A DNA stretch of 64,000 nt from Amycolatopsis sp. 195334CR (GTDB lineage: Bacteria > Actinomycetota > Actinomycetes > Mycobacteriales > Pseudonocardiaceae): the NCBI RefSeq assembly GCF_017309385.1, contig NZ_JAFJMJ010000001.1, positions 1,426,001-1,490,000 on the forward strand, in the 5' to 3' direction. Within the stretch, counting starts at the first letter, position 1. Each line of letters opens with the position of its first letter. A program made the translations under genes and the position numbers. The notes under the pieces were generated by a model that saw only the letters and a program-made list of their open reading frames with translations, was not told the origin of the DNA and did no database searches. Below, in pieces: positions 43,418-52,152 of this stretch.

Positions 43418-45097
43418 TCAGCGGCCCGCCTGCTCGATCTGGTCGGCGTACCGGGAAGCGGTGGCCGCGCGCTTGACCTTGCCCGACGGGGTTTTCGGCA
43501 GGCTCCCGGCGGGCAGCACCACCACGGCGAACGGGCGCACGTCCACCGCGTCGCGGACGCGGCCGGCGACCTCCTTGGCCAGCCGCCGTTCCTCGGCCTC
43601 GTCACCGGACAGTTTGGACTCCAGCACCACGGCGAACCGCTCGCGCCTGCTGCCCGCGTCGATCCGGACCGCGACCGCGTTGCCCAGCCGCACGCCGTCG
43701 ACCGAGGTGGCCGCGCGCTCGATGTCGGTCGGGTAGATGTTCCGGCCGCCCATGATGATCACGTCCTTGCGGCGGCCGCAGATGACGATCTGACCGTCCA
43801 CCAGGTACCCGAGGTCGCCGGTGTCGATCCAGCCCTCGGCGTCCTGTGTCTCCAAAGGACCGTCCACAGTGAAGTACCCCGGCGTGACCGCGGGCCCGCG
43901 CAGGCGGATTTCGCCGACCTCGCGCTCGCCGAGCACCTTGCCGGAGTCGTCGGCGATCTGCGCTTCGAGGCCGTCGAGCGGGCGGCCGAGCACGGCGAAC
44001 GAGCGCACCTCCTCGGTCCCGCGCCGCGGGTCGTCCTCGGGCACCGGCACCGCGCGGTTGTGCGCCTCCAGCGCCTCGGCCTCCACCACGTCCAGCGTCA
44101 GCCCGGTGAACAGCGGCGCGAACGACACCGCGAGCGTCGCCTCCGCCATGCCGTAGGCCGGGAACACGCACTCCGGCGGCATCTTGAACCGCGCCCCGGC
44201 GTCCACAAAGGTCTGCACGGCGGTCTCGTCGATCGGCTCGGCGCCGTTCAGCGCGATCCGCAGCTTGGACAGGTCGAAGTCCTCATCGGCGCGCGCCATC
44301 CGCTTGCCGACCACCGCGTAGGCGAAGTTCGGCGCGGCGGTGGTGGTGCCGCCGTACTTGGTGATCAGCCGCGGCCAGATCAGCGGCCCGGTGAGGAACT
44401 CGACCGGGGTGATCTTGACCAGCTCCACGCCGAAGGTCATCGGCACGGTGAGGAAGCCGACCATGCCCATGTCGTGGAAGGTGGGCAGCCACGAGACCAT
44501 CACGTCGGTGCCGAAGTCGAACTCGGCGCGCTCGACCATCGCCTTGACGTTGGTGTACAGGTTGCCGTGGGTGATCCGCACGGCCTTCGGCTCGGCGGTG
44601 GAGCCGCTGGTCAGCTGGAGCAGCGCGAGGTCGTCCTCGCCGACCGGCACCGGCTCGGTGATCGGTTCGCCCGCGTCCAGCTCGGTGATCGCGTGGAAGG
44701 CGATGCCGTGCTCGGTGAGCACCGGCGCCAGCTGGTCGAACGGCTCGCCGAGCAGCACCAGCTCCGAGCCGATCATGCGCAGCACGCGCAGCGTGTCCTC
44801 GGCCCATTCGGCGAGGTCGGTGCGCGGGGTCGGCTGGTGCAGCATGGTCACGCTGCCCCCGGCCAGCCAGACGGCCTGCACGGTGGGCGCGATCAGCGAG
44901 GGCGCGGCGGCCAGCACGGCGACCGCGCTGCCCGGCTCCAGCCCGCGGTGGATGAGCTCGCCCGCGAAGCGCTTCGCCTGCTCGTGGACCTCCGCCCAGG
45001 TGCGGCGAACCGGTTCCTTCGGCTCCCCAGTGACCATGCCCCGCTGCTGACCGCCCCCGGCCGCGGTGGCGACCAGGGTGTCCACGAACCGACTCAT
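43418..45097 (-). CDS. Fatty acyl-AMP ligase / acyl-CoA synthetase (Pks16-like)
   Basis: 559 aa ANL-superfamily enzyme. AMP-binding P-loop LLQLTSGSTAEPKAVRITHGN, WLPTFHDMGMVGFL, YGMAEATLAVSFAP, GWIDTGDLGYLVDGQIVICGRRKDVII (hinge Asp/Arg) and catalytic Lys in LPKTPSGKVKRAA. The extended N-terminal domain and WLPTFHDMGM are typical of fatty acyl-AMP ligases. Located between pth and ispE as pks16 in mycobacteria (from memory). It activates a fatty acid, probably for transfer to an acyl carrier protein or CoA; the acceptor is unknown. Confidence 0.93.
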   Translation of the reverse strand: MSRFVDTLVATAAGGGQQRGMVTGEPKEPVRRTWAEVHEQAKRFAGELIHRGLEPGSAVAVLAAAPSLIAPTVQAVWLAGGSVTMLHQPTPRTDLAEWAEDTLRVLRMIGSELVLLGEPFDQLAPVLTEHGIAFHAITELDAGEPITEPVPVGEDDLALLQLTSGSTAEPKAVRITHGNLYTNVKAMVERAEFDFGTDVMVSWLPTFHDMGMVGFLTVPMTFGVELVKITPVEFLTGPLIWPRLITKYGGTTTAAPNFAYAVVGKRMARADEDFDLSKLRIALNGAEPIDETAVQTFVDAGARFKMPPECVFPAYGMAEATLAVSFAPLFTGLTLDVVEAEALEAHNRAVPVPEDDPRRGTEEVRSFAVLGRPLDGLEAQIADDSGKVLGEREVGEIRLRGPAVTPGYFTVDGPLETQDAEGWIDTGDLGYLVDGQIVICGRRKDVIIMGGRNIYPTDIERAATSVDGVRLGNAVAVRIDAGSRRERFAVVLESKLSGDEAEERRLAKEVAGRVRDAVDVRPFAVVVLPAGSLPKTPSGKVKRAATASRYADQIEQAGR

Positions 45098-45150
45098 GGG
45101 CTCACTTTAGAGGGACGCGCTCCGCCGAGCGCCCCGGAGGTCTCGGCGCG

Positions 45151-45209
45151 GATGTCACGAATGTGGCTTTCGAGACGCGTACCGTCCCGAAAGCCACGTT
45201 CGTGACATC
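45151..45209. repeat. Family A palindromic element, copy 3
   Basis: 27-bp arms at 45151-45177 and 45183-45209 with two mismatches and a 5-nt loop. It lies 10 nt beyond the ABC-F stop and before the ligase gene on the same strand, so it could terminate ABC-F transcription. Confidence 0.9.
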
Positions 45210-45218
45210 GCGGCTGGG

Positions 45219-46991
45219 CTACTCGATCGCTTCGGAGGTTTCCAGCCAGCGCTGCTCGACCTCGTCCTTTTCCGCCTGCACGGTCTTCAGCTGGGCGTTC
45301 AGGTCCATCAGCTTCGCCGGGTCGGTGGCCGCTTCGAGCAGCTGCGCGTGCAGCTTCTGCTCCCTGTCGTGCAACTGGTCCAGCTTGCGCTCCAGCCGCG
45401 ACAGCTCCTTGCCGAGCGCCCGAACCTCGGCCGAGGACAGCTTCGGCGCCTCATCGACCGGCGCCGGCTTCTTGGCCACGGGCCGTTGCTCGGCGGCGGC
45501 CGCGGCCAGGCGCCGCGTCAGGTACTCCTCGATGCCGCCGGGCAGGTGCGTGATGCGCCCGTCGCCGAACAGCGCGTAGACCGCGTCGCAGACCCGTTCG
45601 GTCAGGTACCGGTCGTGCGAGACGACCACCATGGTGCCCGGCCACGAGTCGAGCAGGTCCTCCAGCTGCTGCAGGGTGTCGATGTCCAGGTCGTTCGTCG
45701 GCTCGTCGAGCAGCAGCACGTTCGGCTCGGCCATCAGCAGGCGGACCAGCTGCAGCCGCCGCCGCTCGCCGCCGGAGAGGTCCTCGACCGGCGTCCACTG
45801 CCGCGCCGGCGGGAAGCCCAGCTTCTCGGCCAGCTGCGACGCGGACAGCTCGTGCTTGCCCAGCACCACGCGCCCGGCGACCTGCTCGACCGCCTCCAGC
45901 ACGCGGAGGTGCCCCGGCAGGTCCTCGAGTTCCTGCGTCAGGTGCGCCAGGCTGACCGTCTTGCCCTGGATCCGGCGGCCCCCGGCCAGCTCGGTCTCCC
46001 CCGCCAGCGCCTTGAGCAAGGTGGTCTTGCCGGAGCCGTTCACCCCGACCAGGCCGATCCGGTCCCCCGGGCCGATCCGCCAGGTCACGTTGTCCAGCAA
46101 CGCTTTCTCCCCGGCGGCCAGGGTCACGTCCTCCAGCTCGACCACGGTCTTGCCCAGCCGCCGCCGGGCGAAGCTCATCAGCTCGACGGAATCCCGCGGC
46201 GGTGGCACGTCGGAGATCAGCGCCTCGGCGGCTTCGATCCGGTAGCGCGGCTTGGACGTGCGCGCCTTCGCCCCGCGCTGCAACCAGGCGAGTTCCTTGC
46301 GCGCCAGGTTCTGCCGCTTCTCCTCCAGCGTCGCGGCCAGCCGCGCGCGTTCGGCCCGCGCGAAAACCCAGTCGGCGTAACCACCTTCGTACTGCTCGAC
46401 CCGCCCGCCGACGACCTCCCAGGTCCGGCCGCAGACGGTGTCCAGGAACCAGCGGTCGTGCGTGACCACCACCAGCGCGGTCTTCCGCGCGAGCAGGTGG
46501 TCGGCCAGCCAGCGCACGCCTTCGACGTCGAGGTGGTTGGTCGGCTCGTCGAGCACGACCAGGTCCAGTTCGCCGACCAGCGCGGCGGCCAGTGCCACCC
46601 GGCGGCGTTCCCCACCGGACAGCGTGGCGGTCGGGTTGTCCAGGCCCAGCGCGGTGATCCCCAGACCCTCCACAATGGACCGCACGCGGGCGTCGGCGGC
46701 CCATTCGTGGTCGGCGTCGTAGGCGGCCAGCGCGGCGTCGCGCACGGTCTCGCCGACCAGTTCGGTGCGCTGGGTGACCACGGCCATCCGCAGCCCGCGC
46801 ACCTGGCTGACCCGGCCGCTGTCCGGTTCCGCGATGCCGGTGAGCACTTCGAGCAGGGTGGTCTTGCCACCGCCGTTGAGCCCGACGACGCCGATGCGCT
46901 CGCCCTCGCCGACACCGAGCGAGACGGCGTCCAGCAGCGGGCGGACGCCGTAGGACTTGGAGACCGATTCGAGGTTGACCAGGTTGACCAT
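45219..46991 (-). CDS. ABC-F family ATPase (ribosome-associated type)
   Basis: 590 aa with two ABC domains and no membrane segment. Domain 1: Walker A GLNGGGKTTLLEVL, signature LSGGERRRVALAAAL, Walker B LVVLDEPTNHLDVEG. Linker (about 245-300) is Arg-rich. Domain 2: GVNGSGKTTLLKAL, LSGGERRRLQLVRLL, VLLLDEPTNDLDIDT. C-terminal coiled coil about 515-585 (LSRLERKLDQLHDREQKLHAQL), as in Uup. ABC-F proteins act on the ribosome E site in translation or resistance. The ATG overlaps the ispE stop by 1 nt (TAATG). Confidence 0.93.
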   Translation of the reverse strand: MVNLVNLESVSKSYGVRPLLDAVSLGVGEGERIGVVGLNGGGKTTLLEVLTGIAEPDSGRVSQVRGLRMAVVTQRTELVGETVRDAALAAYDADHEWAADARVRSIVEGLGITALGLDNPTATLSGGERRRVALAAALVGELDLVVLDEPTNHLDVEGVRWLADHLLARKTALVVVTHDRWFLDTVCGRTWEVVGGRVEQYEGGYADWVFARAERARLAATLEEKRQNLARKELAWLQRGAKARTSKPRYRIEAAEALISDVPPPRDSVELMSFARRRLGKTVVELEDVTLAAGEKALLDNVTWRIGPGDRIGLVGVNGSGKTTLLKALAGETELAGGRRIQGKTVSLAHLTQELEDLPGHLRVLEAVEQVAGRVVLGKHELSASQLAEKLGFPPARQWTPVEDLSGGERRRLQLVRLLMAEPNVLLLDEPTNDLDIDTLQQLEDLLDSWPGTMVVVSHDRYLTERVCDAVYALFGDGRITHLPGGIEEYLTRRLAAAAAEQRPVAKKPAPVDEAPKLSSAEVRALGKELSRLERKLDQLHDREQKLHAQLLEAATDPAKLMDLNAQLKTVQAEKDEVEQRWLETSEAIE

Positions 46992-47956
46992 TACGCGTGC
47001 ACCTGCGGCGGGACGGGACGGGGATCGGTGTCGCCGCCGACCGTCCTGGCGCCGGGCACCGGCCCGTGCGCCACGCGCACGGTGCGGCAGACCCCGGCCC
47101 CGGACAGCTCGGCCGCGACTTCGAGCGCGGATTCGGCGTCCTCGCAGAGGAACGCGCAGGTCGGGCCGGAACCGGAGACCGTGCCCGCCAGCGCACCGGC
47201 GTTCACCCCGGCCCGCAGCGTGCGGCGCAGGCCAGGGCGCAGCGAGACGGCCGCGGCCTGAAGATCGTTGCCCAGCAAGAGGGCCAGCTGCCTCGGATCA
47301 CCGGAGGCGAGCGCTTCGACCACCGGGGCGTGCGAGCCGATCCTCGGTGGATCGCCCTCCTCGCGCAGCCGGTCGAGTTCGCTGAACACCCTCGGGGTGG
47401 ACAGGCCCTTCTGGTCGAACGCGAGCACCCAGTGGAAGGTGTGGCGCGAGAGCACGGGCACCAGGCGCTCCCCGCGGCCGGTACCGAGCGCGGTGCCGCC
47501 GTAGAGCGCGAACGGCACGTCGCTGCCGAGCTTCGCGGCGACCTCGGCGAGTTCGTCGCGGGTGATCTCCAGCTTCCACAGCGAGGCCAGCCCGACCAGG
47601 GTGGCCGCCGCGTCGGCGCTGCCACCGGCCATGCCGCCGGCCACCGGGATGCCCTTGCGCAGCACCACCCGGATCTTCGGCTCGCTCTCCGCGCGGCCCA
47701 CGTGCGCGGCCAGCGCCTGCACCGCGCGCCAGGCCAGGTTGTTCGCCCCGGTGGGCACGGACTTCTCGCCCTCGCCGTACACCTCGACGCCGGGGTCCTC
47801 GGTCACCGCCACGGTCACCTCGTCGGCCAGCGACAACGCCTGGAACACGGTCACCAGCTCGTGGAAACCGTCCTCGCGCAGGTCACCGACCGCCAGGTGC
47901 AGGTTGATCTTCGACGGCACCCGGACGGTGACTGGAGGCGGGACGACAGCGAGCAC
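46991..47956 (-). CDS. ispE: 4-diphosphocytidyl-2-C-methyl-D-erythritol kinase
   Basis: 321 aa from GTG 47956 (an in-frame start at 47980 adds 8 residues). GHMP kinase of the MEP isoprenoid pathway. Motif 1 [27 protein letters not shown]-binding motif 2 [23 protein letters not shown], and motif 3 [15 protein letters not shown]. Conserved [13 protein letters not shown] contains the catalytic Asp. Operon with ABC-F; ksgA-ispE adjacency is interrupted here by the riboswitch-controlled MetN-like gene. Confidence 0.96.
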   Translation of the reverse strand: MLAVVPPPVTVRVPSKINLHLAVGDLREDGFHELVTVFQALSLADEVTVAVTEDPGVEVYGEGEKSVPTGANNLAWRAVQALAAHVGRAESEPKIRVVLRKGIPVAGGMAGGSADAAATLVGLASLWKLEITRDELAEVAAKLGSDVPFALYGGTALGTGRGERLVPVLSRHTFHWVLAFDQKGLSTPRVFSELDRLREEGDPPRIGSHAPVVEALASGDPRQLALLLGNDLQAAAVSLRPGLRRTLRAGVNAGALAGTVSGSGPTCAFLCEDAESALEVAAELSGAGVCRTVRVAHGPVPGARTVGGDTDPRPVPPQVHA

Positions 47957-47977
47957 GGGGTCAAGCCTACGTGGCGG

Positions 47978-48028
47978 CAAAAAAGTCGTGCGTGCGTAGT
48001 GCCGTTCCGGCCCCGCGCACGCACGACT
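47978..48028 (-). terminator. Strong intrinsic terminator of the MetN-like gene
   Basis: Perfect 13-bp arms (47984-47996 and 48016-48028). The minus strand continues directly into six Ts (complement of AAAAAA at 47979-47984). It starts 10 nt past the stop at 48038 and isolates the gene from ispE. Confidence 0.85.
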
Positions 48029-48037
48029 GGAGTTGCT

Positions 48038-49048
48038 TCAGGCCGCGACGCCCTGCGGGCCGCTGACCGGGTGCGTCACGTGCGCCCCGCGCTCGGCGAT
48101 CCAGGCCAGCGCGCCGTCGGCCTGGTCCCCGCGGAGGCCGATGCGGAACCGGCCGACCGGGGTGTCGCCGATCCGGGTCAGGCCGCCGCCGATGGTGGCG
48201 ATGTCGGTGCCGAACCGGGTGGCGGCCTCGGGCAACAGCGCGCCGACCGAGGCGAAGCCGATCAGCACCACGTCGACCGCGCGGTCGTAGCGGGCCGACT
48301 GCGCGCGGGTGGTCTCGATGGCGGGCAGCAGCGCCTGGGCGGTGCGGCTCGACGGGTCGACCAGCAGCGAGAGCACGTTGCCGTTCTCCACCACCTTGCC
48401 GTCCTCCAGCACCGCGACGTCGTCGCAGATGCGGCGGACCACGCCGGCGTCGGGCGTGGTGACGAGCACGGTCAGGCCCAGCTCGGCACGGGCGCGGTCG
48501 AGCGCGGTGAGCACACCGGCCGCGTCGTCGCCGTTGAGCCCGGCGGTCGGGTCGTCGGCGAGCAGGACGGCGGGCGAGGTGGCCAGTGCCTTGGCCACGG
48601 CCACCCGGCGGCGCTGCCCGGGGTTCAGCTCGGCGGGGTGCTGGCCGCCGCGCTGGGTCAGGCCGACGAGGTCGAGCAGGTTGCCGACGCGGGTGCGGCG
48701 GCGCGGGCCCTCGACGCCGAGCTGCTCCAGCGGCGAGGCCACGTTCCCGGCGACCGTGCGCTCGGGCTGCAGCGCGACGCGGGAGTCGACGATGCCGACC
48801 TGGCGGCGGATCTCCCGCAGGCGGCGGCCGTCGAGCGTGCCGGTGTTCAGCCCGTCCAGGCGGACCACGCCGCGGTCGGGGCGCTCCTGCAGCGCGACGC
48901 AGCGGGCCAGGGTGGACTTGCCGGAGCCCGCCGCGCCGACCACCCCGTAGAGCGAGCCGGCGTTGATGTCGAAGTTGACGTCGCGCAGCGCGTGAACGGG
49001 CGCGGCGTCGCCGGGGAAGGACTTGGTCAGGTTTTCGAGCGTGATCAC
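48038..49048 (-). CDS. Orphan MetN-like ABC protein with NIL domain and degenerate ATPase motifs
   Basis: 336 aa from GTG 49048. N-terminal ABC domain plus a C-terminal NIL (methionine-binding) domain of about 70 residues (VVLIGFASVGALLPEAATRFG, TPVGRFRIGLRGD). Walker A is intact (GAAGSGKST, 38-46). Other motifs are altered versus MetN: Q-loop Q to S about residue 90, signature LNPGQ (141-145), Walker B LLADD with Asp instead of the catalytic Glu (D166), H-loop His to Pro (about 199), D-loop AGLN. No metI or metQ nearby. A SAM riboswitch lies upstream and a strong terminator downstream. Confidence 0.85.
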   Translation of the reverse strand: MITLENLTKSFPGDAAPVHALRDVNFDINAGSLYGVVGAAGSGKSTLARCVALQERPDRGVVRLDGLNTGTLDGRRLREIRRQVGIVDSRVALQPERTVAGNVASPLEQLGVEGPRRRTRVGNLLDLVGLTQRGGQHPAELNPGQRRRVAVAKALATSPAVLLADDPTAGLNGDDAAGVLTALDRARAELGLTVLVTTPDAGVVRRICDDVAVLEDGKVVENGNVLSLLVDPSSRTAQALLPAIETTRAQSARYDRAVDVVLIGFASVGALLPEAATRFGTDIATIGGGLTRIGDTPVGRFRIGLRGDQADGALAWIAERGAHVTHPVSGPQGVAA

Positions 49049-49096
49049 GTGAATGCTCCAACAGCTGGGCGCGGACGCGCGCCGACCACAAGGAAG

Positions 49097-49116
49097 CACC
49101 GTCTGTTTCGACGGTG
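49097..49116 (-). promoter_or_regulatory. Leader hairpin, candidate riboswitch expression platform
   Basis: Arms CACCGTC (49097-49103) and GACGGTG (49110-49116), 6-nt loop, 49 nt upstream of the MetN-like start. No T-tract follows; it may act on translation or be unrelated to switching. Confidence 0.35.
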
Positions 49117-49247
49117 TGGCGTAAACCGGAAAGCGGCGAAGTGGGTACTGGGTCAGTCGTTGGAGCGACGACACGCACTTACCGTGCGGCGACCTTCATC
49201 CACTACTCGGCGTCGAGTCAGCATTCGCGACCGGTACACAGGATTCC

Positions 49248-49332
49248 TCCATCGGTCCTGGCGTTAGCACCTGCCCTCTCGGGTGGTTGCTGCGACTTCG
49301 GCGAGCCAGGCCTCTCAGTCGCTCGGGATGGA
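49248..49332 (-). ncRNA. SAM riboswitch (S-box/SAM-I type aptamer)
   Basis: On the minus strand the leader contains CGACTGAGAGGCCTGGC, GCAGCAACC and GGTGCTAACGCCAGG in S-box order. P1 is TCCATC (49327-49332) with GATGGA (49248-49253); the CCTGGC/GCCAGG helix and the GCAACC...GGTGC pairing follow the SAM-I core. It sits about 200 nt upstream of the MetN-like gene, and ksgA is on the other side, so it should repress the MetN-like gene when SAM is abundant. SAM-IV is an alternative subclass. Confidence 0.85.
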
Positions 49333-49403
49333 TGCACAAGGAGTACACCCGATCCGGCTCGCGAAACGCAAGTCCGTAGTCGGAGATCACACGAACAGCC
49401 GCG

Positions 49404-50261
49404 TTATCCCTCGTTTTCGGCGGCCGCGGCGATGCGGGCGAAATCCTCGACGGTGAGTTGTTCACCCCGGGTCCGTGGATCGATACCGGCCGCGGTCAGC
49501 AGGTCCCCGGCGCGTTCGGCCGAGCCCGCCCAACCGGCGAGTGCCGCGCGGAGGGTCTTGCGGCGTTGCGAGAAGGCTGCGTCGACCACGGCGAAGACGG
49601 TCTTCCGCTCGGCGGGCCGGGTGGTGGGCACGCGCTCGAAGGCGACCAGCGCGGAGTCGACGTTGGGCACCGGCCAGAAGACGGCACGCGGCACCGCGGC
49701 CACCTTCTTCGCCCGGCCGTACCAGGCGAGCTTGACGCTGGGCACGCCGTAGGTCCGGCTGCCGGGGCCGGCCGCCATCCGGTCGGCCACCTCGGTCTGG
49801 ACCATGACGAGACCGCGGGTGAGGGACGGCAGCTCGGCGAGCAGGTGCAGGACGACGGGGACGGCGACGTTGTAGGGCAGGTTCGCGACGAGCGCGGTGG
49901 GCTCGCCGACGTCGGCCTGGTGGACCCTGAGCGCGTCGGCGGGGACGACTTGGAGTTTGCCGGCCGCGTCGGGTGCGTGCTCGGCGACGGTCTCGGGGAG
50001 GCGGTTCGCCAGGACGGGGTCGATCTCGACGGCGACCACGCGGGAGCCGGTGGCGAGCAGGCCGAGGGTGAGCGAGCCGAGCCCGGGGCCGACTTCCAGG
50101 ACGAGGTCGTCTTCGGTGACCTTTCCGAGCTCGGCGATCCGGCGCACGGTGTTGGGGTCGTGGACGAAGTTCTGGCCGAGCTTCTTGGTCGGCCGCACGT
50201 CGAGTTCGGCCGCCAGGCCGCGGATCTCGGCGGGGCCGAGGAGCCCGGCTGGTTTGGTCAC
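49404..50261 (-). CDS. rsmA: 16S rRNA (adenine1518-N6/adenine1519-N6)-dimethyltransferase
   Basis: 285 aa, also called KsgA. Dimethylates two adjacent adenosines in helix 45 of 16S rRNA. Motifs: [23 protein letters not shown] motif [18 protein letters not shown], acidic [11 protein letters not shown], catalytic [19 protein letters not shown] and [13 protein letters not shown]. Follows rpfB on the same strand after a terminator (50335-50363), an arrangement (rpfB-ksgA-ispE) conserved in actinobacteria. Confidence 0.97.
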   Translation of the reverse strand: MTKPAGLLGPAEIRGLAAELDVRPTKKLGQNFVHDPNTVRRIAELGKVTEDDLVLEVGPGLGSLTLGLLATGSRVVAVEIDPVLANRLPETVAEHAPDAAGKLQVVPADALRVHQADVGEPTALVANLPYNVAVPVVLHLLAELPSLTRGLVMVQTEVADRMAAGPGSRTYGVPSVKLAWYGRAKKVAAVPRAVFWPVPNVDSALVAFERVPTTRPAERKTVFAVVDAAFSQRRKTLRAALAGWAGSAERAGDLLTAAGIDPRTRGEQLTVEDFARIAAAAENEG

Positions 50262-50334
50262 CAGTGGATTCTAGGTGGCCCCGGGCTTCGGCTCCGACCT
50301 GGACCGAGTGTCACGCGGACCCGGGAACGGAAAC

Positions 50335-50363
50335 GGCCCCCGGTGACGTGCGCACCGGGGGCC
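50335..50363 (-). terminator. Terminator between rpfB and ksgA
   Basis: Perfect 11-bp GC-rich arms GGCCCCCGGTG (50335-50345) and CACCGGGGGCC (50353-50363) with a 7-nt loop. The minus strand trails into GTTTCCG. Located 19 nt past the rpfB stop. Confidence 0.75.
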
Positions 50364-50381
50364 CTTTCAAGAAAACTGCGA

Positions 50382-51845
50382 TCAGGGCAGGCCGAGCTTC
50401 TTCTGGCAGTGCGGCCAGGCGCTGTAGCCGCCGCGGGCGTCGCGGAGCTTGGTGGCGACGGCGATCTGCTCTTCCCGGCTGGCCTGGTGCGGCAGCGGGG
50501 CGTACTGCGTGCCGCCGTAGGCCTTCCAGGTGCTGGCGTTGAACTGCAGCCCGCCGTAGTAGCCGTTGCCGGAGTTGATGGCCCAGTTGCCGGTGGACTC
50601 GCAGTGCGCGAGCTTGTCCCACACCGCACCACCGCTGATCGGCGGAACGGCCGACTTCTTGGTGCCGACCCGGACCTTCTTCGGCTTGGCTTCCTTGGTG
50701 ATCTCCTCGGAGATCTTCTCGCGGGCGACTTCCTTGTCGTTCTCCTTCGTCACCCGGTAGGTGACGTTCTTCGAACCGGCTTCGCCCTGCTCCTCGACGA
50801 CGGTCTTGCCCTTGTCGAGGGTGTCGTCCTCGATCTCCTCGACCGGCGGCGGGATCTCTTCGTTCTCGTTGACCACCGACACGCCGGTGCGGCTGACGTG
50901 CACCTCGGCACCGTCGGTCAGCTTGTAGTCCATGCCGCCGTCGACCTTGTCCTCCGGGCCGATCGTCAGCTGCAGCTCGCCGAAGAACTCCTTGGCGGTC
51001 ACCGCGTTGGTCTGCACCTGGCGGGGTTCGTTGCCGCCGTCGTACAGGGTCACGTTCTTCAGGGTCTTGACCTCGAGGGTCATCCCCTCGAGCGGGATCT
51101 GGCCGTCGCCACCGACGGACATCCAGGTGCCGGGCTTGGCCGCCTCGGCGAGACCGAGCTGGGTCATCGCCTCGGACACCGTGGTCGCGCGCACCCACGC
51201 CTCGCGGGGGCTGCCGTCCACGATCAGGTTCAGCTGGCGCCCGCGCTCCAGGGTGATGACCGTGTCGTCGGCCACCGCGGCGTCCGGCGACGGCGAGATC
51301 GCGTCGTGCGCGCCGATCTGGTAGCCGGCGTCCTTGAGCACCTCGCCGACGGTGCCGCCGAAGGTGTTGACCGTCTGCTGCGCGCCGTCGACGTCGACGG
51401 TGACGCTCTTGTTCATCGCCATCGCGGCGGCGCCGCCACCGGTCAGGGTGATCAGGACGGCCAGCACGGCGCCCTTGAGGAAGCGCTTCTTCCAGGTCTT
51501 CGCCGCCTTGACCACACCGTCTTCGACGGGCAGCGGCGCGCCCCGCGCGACCCGGTCCTCGCTGATCTCATCCGGGATGATGATCGGCGGGAGCATCGTG
51601 GTCTCGGCGTTGATCAGCCGGATCAGCTCGTCGACGTCGACGTTGGCCTCGGCCATCAGCGCGTCGGCGTCGGGGCCGAGCACCGTCAGCACGTCGTGCT
51701 GGGTGACGTTCAGGTCGTCGGAGAAGTCCAGCTCGCCCTCGGGGTTGGGCCAGTCGAGCGTACCGACGCCGCCCCCGGAGGAGGCGAACATGCTCGTCGG
51801 GTTGTCCTGGCGCGCGTATTCGCCGCGCCTGTAACCACCAGTCAC
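50382..51845 (-). CDS. rpfB: Resuscitation-promoting factor RpfB
   Basis: 487 aa. Residues 1-125 are an acidic, probably cytoplasmic domain (ELDFSDDLNVTQHDVLTVLG, DVDELIRLI). A helix at about 128-146 (FLKGAVLAVLITLTGGGAAA) anchors it. Outside: three DUF348 ubiquitin-like domains (from SVTVDVDGAQQTVNTFGGTVG, then LNLIVDGSPREAWV, then NVTLYDGGNEPRQVQT), a G5 domain (VVEEQGEAGSKNVTYRVTKEN) and the C-terminal RPF lysozyme-like domain (VWDKLAHCESTGNWAINSGN, catalytic Glu in CEST). Peptidoglycan glycosidase that promotes resuscitation. The long cytoplasmic N-terminus exceeds mycobacterial RpfB. Confidence 0.96.
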   Translation of the reverse strand: MTGGYRRGEYARQDNPTSMFASSGGGVGTLDWPNPEGELDFSDDLNVTQHDVLTVLGPDADALMAEANVDVDELIRLINAETTMLPPIIIPDEISEDRVARGAPLPVEDGVVKAAKTWKKRFLKGAVLAVLITLTGGGAAAMAMNKSVTVDVDGAQQTVNTFGGTVGEVLKDAGYQIGAHDAISPSPDAAVADDTVITLERGRQLNLIVDGSPREAWVRATTVSEAMTQLGLAEAAKPGTWMSVGGDGQIPLEGMTLEVKTLKNVTLYDGGNEPRQVQTNAVTAKEFFGELQLTIGPEDKVDGGMDYKLTDGAEVHVSRTGVSVVNENEEIPPPVEEIEDDTLDKGKTVVEEQGEAGSKNVTYRVTKENDKEVAREKISEEITKEAKPKKVRVGTKKSAVPPISGGAVWDKLAHCESTGNWAINSGNGYYGGLQFNASTWKAYGGTQYAPLPHQASREEQIAVATKLRDARGGYSAWPHCQKKLGLP

Positions 51846-52152
51846 TGGGTCGATCCCTTTCAGAAAAAGGCCGTTGCCTTCATTTCGGCGCCGGAGCGCC
51901 AGTTATCCGGCTCCCGCAGCCAGCGCCATCCAAGTCCGCCCGGGCTTCGGGGGCCCGGTCGCACTTCCCCGACGTGCACTGACGTGACTGTGGGTGTCCC
52001 GGCGACGGCCCCTCTGCGGGCAATCGACCGGCACGATCACGGGACAGTAACGAAGACTCGGAGGTTGCGCAAACACCCCCCGCAGTGCCGTGATCTGCAT
52101 CACTCCTCAGATGGCCCAGCAGGCCGGATCTTTTGTCGCAATGCGTCAAACC
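51846..52152. other. 307-bp intergenic region upstream of rpfB
   Basis: No gene seen. It contains the rpfB promoter and a long leader with GC-rich inverted repeats near 51930-51990 (for example CCCGGGCTTCGGGGGCCCGG), and a CRP-like dyad at 52090. A c-di-AMP riboswitch, common before rpf genes, was looked for but not recognised. Confidence 0.5.
52090..52103. promoter_or_regulatory. CRP/Cmr-like operator upstream of rpfB
   Basis: GTGA-TCTGCA-TCAC, a perfect GTGA-N6-TCAC dyad matching the cAMP receptor protein consensus of actinobacteria, 245 nt before the rpfB start and 50 nt after the tatD stop. Confidence 0.5.

Noticed and set aside
43418..45097. Acyl-AMP ligase as evidence of a lipopeptide or mycolate cluster
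   Set aside because: Its position between pth and ispE matches the pks16 locus of mycobacteria, with no polyketide synthase alongside.
51846..52089. c-di-AMP (ydaO-type) riboswitch before rpfB
   Set aside because: The leader is long and GC-rich, and such switches are known before rpf genes, but I could not match the conserved ydaO core segments.
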